The translations under genes were made by a program, and so were the position numbers. The notes beneath the pieces are model-generated. The model ran no database searches. It saw only the letters and a list, made by a program, of their open reading frames with translations, and was not told the DNA's origin. Positions 40,313-43,870 of a stretch of 43,870 bases of DNA are shown piece after piece. The DNA lies in the IMG/VR virus record IMGVR_UViG_3300025892_000042, positions 1 through 43,870 of that record; one strand, written 5' to 3'. Source of the stretch: a virus. The first letter of the stretch is position 1. Every line of letters begins with the position of its first letter.

Positions 40313-40333
40313 TATTTATCCATGCGATAAATA
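40313..40333. promoter_or_regulatory. Back-to-back late boxes in a palindrome
   Basis: GATAAATA on the minus strand (40313-40320) and GATAAATA on the plus strand (40326-40333) are separated by CATGC. ATATTTATC and GATAAATAT form 9-bp arms. The minus start would be 40307 (ATG 40302) and the plus start 40339, which is the ATG itself. Confidence 0.7.
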
Positions 40334-40338
40334 TCAAT

Positions 40339-41646
40339 ATGCGTTACAGAGAATTTAAAATAAACATCAACGAAGCCACTATCGCGGCATCTACTCCGTC
40401 CAGCATTCCTGCGTATATTGATAATCTAAATCAATTACTAGCAACCAATCAAGTCATTCCAGCAGGTAAACAAGGTGAGATCAGTATTGTGCCTGAGCCC
40501 AATCAAAAAGTTAACAGTATTGCAGATGTGATCAAAGGCAAGATCAACAACAAACCTGCAGAAATACAAGTGAGCAAGGTATTCAAAAGTGCCGATGTAA
40601 AAGGCAAATCGGGTAGATCATTCAATCTAGGCAATGCAACAGAAGGCATGTTTGCTACTGCCATCTACAATAGACTTGTGTCAGATAAAGATGTCACAGT
40701 ACAAGGACTAAAATCTAGTTTGGCTAATTTACCGCCACACAATAAAAATGGTGTAACTGTTGGTCCTGTTGAAGTCAAAGATCGCAAAGGTGTTTCAGAC
40801 AAAGTTCAACTGTTTATTAAATTAGATATAAGCAGTTATGAAGGAATCAAAGATCCACAATCTTTACAAAATTTAATTCCACATCTTCAGTCAATTGTAA
40901 ATTATGTAAACAATGAAGAAATTAAAACATTAACTAATGAATTCAAAACAAACGGCACTGTTGATTCTGTTAAAGTAATATCTGATGGTGTTACAGATGC
41001 TAAAAGTTCTAAGGTAGATGTTGAAGTGGTTTATTTGAACGACAAAGGTGAAAGAAAAACTGTAAGATACGAAAGATCAGTTAAGACTGGCGGAGTAAAA
41101 CAATTTGGACAAGTGACAGCCGGTGGAGCCAAAGATGAAGATGATGCAGGCAAATCAGTCACAAGAGCAGAAAGATATGATTTACAAGAACAATTTTGGG
41201 ACGATTTTCAGATTGACATTTCAGCATCTGAAGACGATTTTATAGATTGGACTGATTACGTTGAAGCATACGATTTCACATATGCCGAAGCGGCAAAACA
41301 ATTGAATGAAAAATTAAAAGGTGACAAAAAAGAAAAACAAACTGTACAAATCATATTTGACGTGATTAAAAAACACGGAGTTGGTGATAGACCAAATGCC
41401 AAAACTGTAGACTTTGGTCCTAAAGGCTATAAGATATTAGATTATAAAAAACTAGACGAGTTTGTGTCTAAAACTGATTTAAATGCAAAATTTATTAAAA
41501 ATCAAAAAAGACCTGGAGTGTCTATACAAGATCAAAGTGGTGCAGACTTTGTGATCATAAGATTATACAAAGGTGAAACAAAAATGACCAACATGATAGA
41601 GCGTGGTCCAGCACTAGAAAAAATTATAAAAGTAAAAGAAGGTTAA
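40339..41646 (+). CDS. Late protein of unknown function
   Basis: The ATG at 40339 is fixed by the late box; an in-frame codon at 40264 lies on the other side of the box. The 435-residue product begins MRYREFKININEATIAASTP, an opening seen in several marine T4-like virion or assembly proteins. It is Lys, Asp and Val rich, with charged stretches (KGDKKEKQTVQIIF) and no TM or catalytic motif. Like the 1522 gene it is late-controlled and acidic in its second half. It precedes the LamG-like gene by 1 base, so a virion role is likely. Confidence 0.75.
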   Translation: MRYREFKININEATIAASTPSSIPAYIDNLNQLLATNQVIPAGKQGEISIVPEPNQKVNSIADVIKGKINNKPAEIQVSKVFKSADVKGKSGRSFNLGNATEGMFATAIYNRLVSDKDVTVQGLKSSLANLPPHNKNGVTVGPVEVKDRKGVSDKVQLFIKLDISSYEGIKDPQSLQNLIPHLQSIVNYVNNEEIKTLTNEFKTNGTVDSVKVISDGVTDAKSSKVDVEVVYLNDKGERKTVRYERSVKTGGVKQFGQVTAGGAKDEDDAGKSVTRAERYDLQEQFWDDFQIDISASEDDFIDWTDYVEAYDFTYAEAAKQLNEKLKGDKKEKQTVQIIFDVIKKHGVGDRPNAKTVDFGPKGYKILDYKKLDEFVSKTDLNAKFIKNQKRPGVSIQDQSGADFVIIRLYKGETKMTNMIERGPALEKIIKVKEG

Positions 41647-41647
41647 T

Positions 41648-42619
41648 ATGGCGGCTAACGGAATATCAGGATTAAGCACCAAAGAAGCAAAGCAAGATGC
41701 TAAACTTACTCTCGCCCAAGCCAAACGCAAAGGCAGAGTGATCACTGAAGGTAGTGGCACTTGGAGCGATGACGGCACAGATAATGAAAACGCTTCTTGG
41801 TATAAACAAGGTAACACAGCAGATAAAACTCTACTTGCTAATCCATACGAAGGCGATGCTTACAACCCAGACGATGATGAAGCAACAGGCACACTTGTTC
41901 CTGCTCGTCCTTTCTTAGGAGCATCAGTTGGTATTGCTGACAGCATTTTAGATGATGCCTTTGTGTATGTTGATGCTGGATCAACATCAAGTTATTCAGG
42001 CACAGGCACAGCGTGGAATGATATATCAGGTAATAGTTTAAATGCTACACTGGTAGGAGCACCACCATTCGTTGCAGGAGCCAATGCACACTTTACACTA
42101 GCAGGTGGCGACCATGCTACATTGCCAACAGGATTTGCAAACGACTTTGCCAATGGCTTTGGATTGTTTGCTATATGGAACTTTGGTACAGCATCAAACT
42201 ATGAACGTATTATTGATCTAGGGCAAGGACAAGCGGATGACAATATTATTGTTGGACGCAAAGGCACTACGGATACATTCTTCTATCAACTCTACAACGG
42301 CGGCACAGGTGGAACATTTGTTGAAGTTGCTAACGCTATTCAAAACTCAACATTTGCAAGTTATGGTGTTGCCCTAAACGGAACAGATGGTAGATTGTAT
42401 ACAAATGGTACTCTAGCAGGCACGCAAGCCAACTACGCAGAAGTACCTACCAACGTAAGCAGAAACTCAAACTTCATAGGTAAATCAAATTGGCCGAGCG
42501 ACGGAGTATCAACGGGTGCTATGGGTGTAGTATTGATATTTAGAAGAGCATTGACGGCAACTGAATTTGCCACACTACACAACTCATTTGCCGCAAAGTA
42601 TGGATTAACCCAAGTCTAA
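41648..42619 (+). CDS. LamG/concanavalin A-like lectin domain virion protein
   Basis: A 323-residue protein. An N-terminal basic region (GLSTKEAKQDAKLTLAQAKR) is followed by a Gly/Asn/Asp-rich linker, and from about 105 a jelly-roll lectin pattern: VYVDAGSTSSYSGTGTAWND, SLNATLVGAPPFVAGANAHF, GFGLFAIWNFGTASNYERII, and a C-terminal GAMGVVLIFRRALTATEFAT (the typical closing strand of LamG/pentraxin-like domains). The fold binds carbohydrate in many virion decorations and adhesins. A surface or fibre role with host or particle glycans is plausible. Confidence 0.75.
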   Translation: MAANGISGLSTKEAKQDAKLTLAQAKRKGRVITEGSGTWSDDGTDNENASWYKQGNTADKTLLANPYEGDAYNPDDDEATGTLVPARPFLGASVGIADSILDDAFVYVDAGSTSSYSGTGTAWNDISGNSLNATLVGAPPFVAGANAHFTLAGGDHATLPTGFANDFANGFGLFAIWNFGTASNYERIIDLGQGQADDNIIVGRKGTTDTFFYQLYNGGTGGTFVEVANAIQNSTFASYGVALNGTDGRLYTNGTLAGTQANYAEVPTNVSRNSNFIGKSNWPSDGVSTGAMGVVLIFRRALTATEFATLHNSFAAKYGLTQV

Positions 42620-42645
42620 TGGACAACATAATAGATTAAAAACCC

Positions 42646-42663
42646 TGCGTTGTTTCCAACGCA
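42646..42663. terminator. Bidirectional terminator hairpin
   Basis: TGCGTTG and CAACGCA form a 7-bp stem with a TTTC loop, flanked by CC/GG pairing across a bulge. AATTTTCC follows on the plus strand; TTTTTAATC follows GGG on the minus strand, so it could end both the plus-strand LamG unit and the minus-strand transporter unit. Confidence 0.6.
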
Positions 42664-42673
42664 AGGAATTTTC

Positions 42674-42748
42674 CTAAAGTAGCAATAAACTTGCTAACAC
42701 AACAATGACTGCTATTACACCAGCCGCTGTGTATAAGGTGTTTATCAT
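42674..42748 (-). CDS. 24-residue membrane peptide
   Basis: MINTLYTAAGVIAVIVVLAS followed by LLLL: one hydrophobic helix with a polar N terminus. It starts one base after the transporter's stop codon, and the terminator hairpin follows it. The lack of any charged segment other than the N terminus fits a single-pass peptide. Function unknown; could accompany the transporter. Confidence 0.5.
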   Translation of the reverse strand: MINTLYTAAGVIAVIVVLASLLLL

Positions 42749-42749
42749 A

Positions 42750-43352
42750 CTATTTCAGTTTGTATGTCTTCTGTAGTCTGTTCAGTAAGATACCATATGC
42801 TGGTAAAAATACTATTAGTCCTACTGCAATTTTGATCACCGTTTGTGATCCTGCAATCTCCATCCAGTTAGCCGCCATGTATTCGTCGGCACTGTTGTTG
42901 AAAGCCACTGCAAAGAAAGTGTAAGTGTCAATGATGTTTGCCGCGATAGTTGATACCGCTGGTGCTAACCACCAATTGTTCTTAAACCCTTCTCTGATGT
43001 ATTGAAACACATACACGTCCAGCATGGTACCAATTGCATAAGCAGTGGCACTTGCGAAACCAATTCTTACTGCGACCGATCCCGGTGCTCCTTCTGCCAA
43101 CACAACTGCTATGGATCCAATGATTGCCAAAGGATAAGCCGCCGCGATGGTTTGTCTTGCTATTGTTTTGCCCAACAGTCTAACAGTCAAGTCTGTTGCT
43201 ATCACAACTAATGGGAAAGTGAATGCCGCCCACGTCAATTTAACACCCAGTATTTCTACAGGTATTGCCACTAACGCATTTGAAACTGTGATCACGATAA
43301 CGTGCAGTGCCACTAATTTCATCAGCATTGATTTGTCTACGTTTTTAAACAT
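42750..43352 (-). CDS. yhhQ: Queuosine precursor transporter (YhhQ / VUT family)
   Basis: A 200-residue inner-membrane protein with about six hydrophobic segments. The family core is clear: a first TM (LVALHVIVITVSNALVAIPV), VVIATDLTVRLLGKTIARQT (the conserved TDxxxxxxGK...R), and IREGFKNNWWLAPAVSTIAA followed by NIIDTYTFFAVAF (the conserved SxxxxxxIDTxxFxxxAF). YhhQ takes up queuine-type 7-deazapurine bases (preQ0/preQ1). Length is usual for the family (about 220). A Shine-Dalgarno (AGGAG, 43358-43362) and two promoters precede it. Confidence 0.9.
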   Translation of the reverse strand: MFKNVDKSMLMKLVALHVIVITVSNALVAIPVEILGVKLTWAAFTFPLVVIATDLTVRLLGKTIARQTIAAAYPLAIIGSIAVVLAEGAPGSVAVRIGFASATAYAIGTMLDVYVFQYIREGFKNNWWLAPAVSTIAANIIDTYTFFAVAFNNSADEYMAANWMEIAGSQTVIKIAVGLIVFLPAYGILLNRLQKTYKLK

Positions 43353-43385
43353 TATTACTCCTATAGGTTAATTAATGTTGTGTGG

Positions 43386-43414
43386 ATTATAGCATGATTC
43401 TGTGACAGTGTCTA
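43386..43414 (-). promoter_or_regulatory. Sigma70-type promoter of the transporter (proximal)
   Basis: On the minus strand TAGACA (43409-43414), 17 bp, TATAAT (43386-43391). The predicted start near 43379 gives a leader of 27 nt with an AGGAG Shine-Dalgarno. One of two 13-mer repeats (43399-43411) overlaps it. Confidence 0.7.
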
Positions 43415-43445
43415 TACACTTTTTGCGTGTGTTCTGCGACAGTGT
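43399..43445. repeat. Two 13-bp TCTGYGACAGTGT repeats
   Basis: TCTGTGACAGTGT at 43399-43411 and TCTGCGACAGTGT at 43433-43445, 34 bp (about three helical turns) apart, the first over the proximal promoter spacer. They look like sites for one regulator, but the second is also the arm of a hairpin. Confidence 0.5.
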
Positions 43446-43513
43446 TGCATGACTGCCGCAGAACTCAACTCGAGTTGCCTAAGGAAGGCATTGACCGTGT
43501 CTGATGTGGTCAA
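43431..43513 (-). ncRNA. Highly structured leader of the transporter gene
   Basis: Four consecutive inverted repeats between two minus-strand promoters: TTGACC/GGTCAA (43491-43513), GCCT/AGGC (43477-43489), the perfect palindrome CAACTCGAGTTG (43466-43477), and GTTCTGCG/CGCAGAAC plus a wobble pair and four more pairs (43431-43464). An RNA from the distal promoter would fold into a row of hairpins before the transporter. It may be a riboswitch, an attenuator or a separate small RNA. I could not match it to preQ1-I, -II or -III motifs. Confidence 0.5.
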
Positions 43514-43523
43514 TACTATCCAT

Positions 43524-43552
43524 AGTGTAGCAGATTAATTGGCAGTTGTCAA
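43524..43552 (-). promoter_or_regulatory. Sigma70-type promoter (distal), minus strand
   Basis: Perfect TTGACA (43547-43552), 17 bp, TACACT (43524-43529). The predicted start near 43517 is immediately before the hairpin cluster. Confidence 0.7.
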
Positions 43553-43603
43553 CCGGTTAAGGGTACCAAAAAATCACTGTCAAAAAAAAAATTATGTGGG
43601 TAC

Positions 43604-43870
43604 TTACGCAATTAGGGGATCAGTTTTGCAGTCGATATCAAATGGACACAGTGCCAATTGTGCTTGAAGTTCTTCCATGTGTGCACCAGCCAAATCAAAT
43701 TCTATCTCCACTTCTTCTCCCATGGGATTGAAATTGTCCATGATGCCACGTTTGTTGGCTCCGTTCAACCATACCAATATGTGTCTGTCAAACCATGCTC
43801 TTTGATTGAAAGGTTGGTCCAACTGCTGGGGTCGGATGTGTATGTGTTGAGGATCCGTCAATGCATGATG
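43604..43870 (-). CDS. Unknown protein, 5' partial at window edge
   Basis: The reading frame is open to the window end; 88 codons are visible, ending CPFDIDCKTDPLIA. Visible parts: HIHIRPQQLDQPFNQRAWFD, RHILVWLNGANKRGIMDNFN and VEIEFDLAGAHMEELQAQLA. A TTG at 43861 is only the first possible start codon within the window. It may be a beta/alpha protein; I do not recognise it. A run of ten T (minus strand, 43582-43591) follows the stop by about 12 bases and may help end its transcript. Confidence 0.6.
   Translation of the reverse strand, partial: HHALTDPQHIHIRPQQLDQPFNQRAWFDRHILVWLNGANKRGIMDNFNPMGEEVEIEFDLAGAHMEELQAQLALCPFDIDCKTDPLIA

Noticed and set aside
40264-40338. Start at 40264 for the late gene at 40339, and start at 40323 for the opposing gene
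   Set aside because: Both lie on the upstream side of their late boxes, so they would not be in the transcript.
43431-43513. tRNA or preQ1 riboswitch in the transporter leader
   Set aside because: The stems do not form a cloverleaf and no T-arm or CCA-type end is seen; the sequence does not match the short pseudoknot pattern of preQ1 classes that I know. Kept only as an unassigned structured RNA.

Overview
The window is a piece of a T4-like (Straboviridae/Kyanoviridae-type) tailed-phage genome of low G+C content. It carries a recognisable T4 core: large terminase (gp17), ssDNA-binding protein (gp32), UvsX recombinase, UvsW helicase, gp61 primase and gp41 replicative helicase. The gp32 sequence, the small genes around uvsX, the 2OG-Fe(II) oxygenases, the NodU-type carbamoyltransferase and the marine-type auxiliary genes all resemble marine T4-like phages. 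A SAR11 (Pelagibacter) myophage is the best guess and a cyanophage-like relative is the alternative. This host assignment is inference from gene content and base composition. No tRNA, CRISPR array, insertion sequence or integrase was seen. Both ends of the window cut a gene.

Layout. (1) 1-6.7 kb, plus strand: terminase, a large late gene of unknown function, gp32, uvsX and two small conserved genes. (2) 6.7-19.8 kb, plus strand: a 17-gene glycan island of glycosyltransferases, a sugar-nucleotide epimerase, methyltransferases and a ParB-like/nucleotidyltransferase fusion. Most genes join by 4-base overlaps, and T4-type late boxes precede the first gene and an internal gene. (3) 19.8-26.5 kb, plus: a replication/recombination run with uvsW, a nitrilase-family enzyme, several small unknown proteins, a 2OG oxygenase and a 185-residue protein that looks like a condensed DnaE (PolIII alpha) catalytic core. 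(4) 26.5-32.3 kb: a virion-type protein, primase, carbamoyltransferase, gp41 and an orphan relative of the island's GT-B-like proteins. (5) 32.4-36.3 kb, minus: a five-gene operon (2OG-like protein, unknown, class III aminotransferase, 2OG oxygenase, amidinotransferase) behind a perfect TATAAATA box, bounded at its distal end by tandem GCGAAGC mini-hairpins. (6) 36.3-39.0 kb: another 2OG oxygenase on plus, then a minus operon of tiny proteins and hemC (hydroxymethylbilane synthase). (7) 39.1-42.6 kb, mostly plus: small genes, a glutamine riboswitch in front of a 65-residue protein, a late gene and a LamG-like virion protein. (8) 42.6-43.9 kb, minus: a queuosine-precursor transporter (YhhQ/VUT) behind a highly structured leader, a 24-residue membrane peptide, and a partial gene at the edge.

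Two transcription signals recur. Host-sigma70-type promoters (TTGACW, 17 bp, TATAMT) precede gp32, the 19844 gene, primase, gp41 and the 39108 gene. T4-type late boxes (NATAAATA/CTAAATA) precede the virion-type, glycan-island and AMG operons. In most cases the predicted start of transcription falls on, or within a few bases of, the ATG and there is no Shine-Dalgarno sequence, so this phage appears to make many leaderless or near-leaderless mRNAs. The exceptions (gp32, the 39020 gene, the riboswitch gene and the transporter) have true leaders with strong Shine-Dalgarno sequences.

The strongest candidates for something new are the condensed DnaE-like protein, the leaderless promoter architecture, the amidinotransferase/oxygenase/aminotransferase operon, the glutamine riboswitch placed at a late transcription start, and the structured leader before the transporter.
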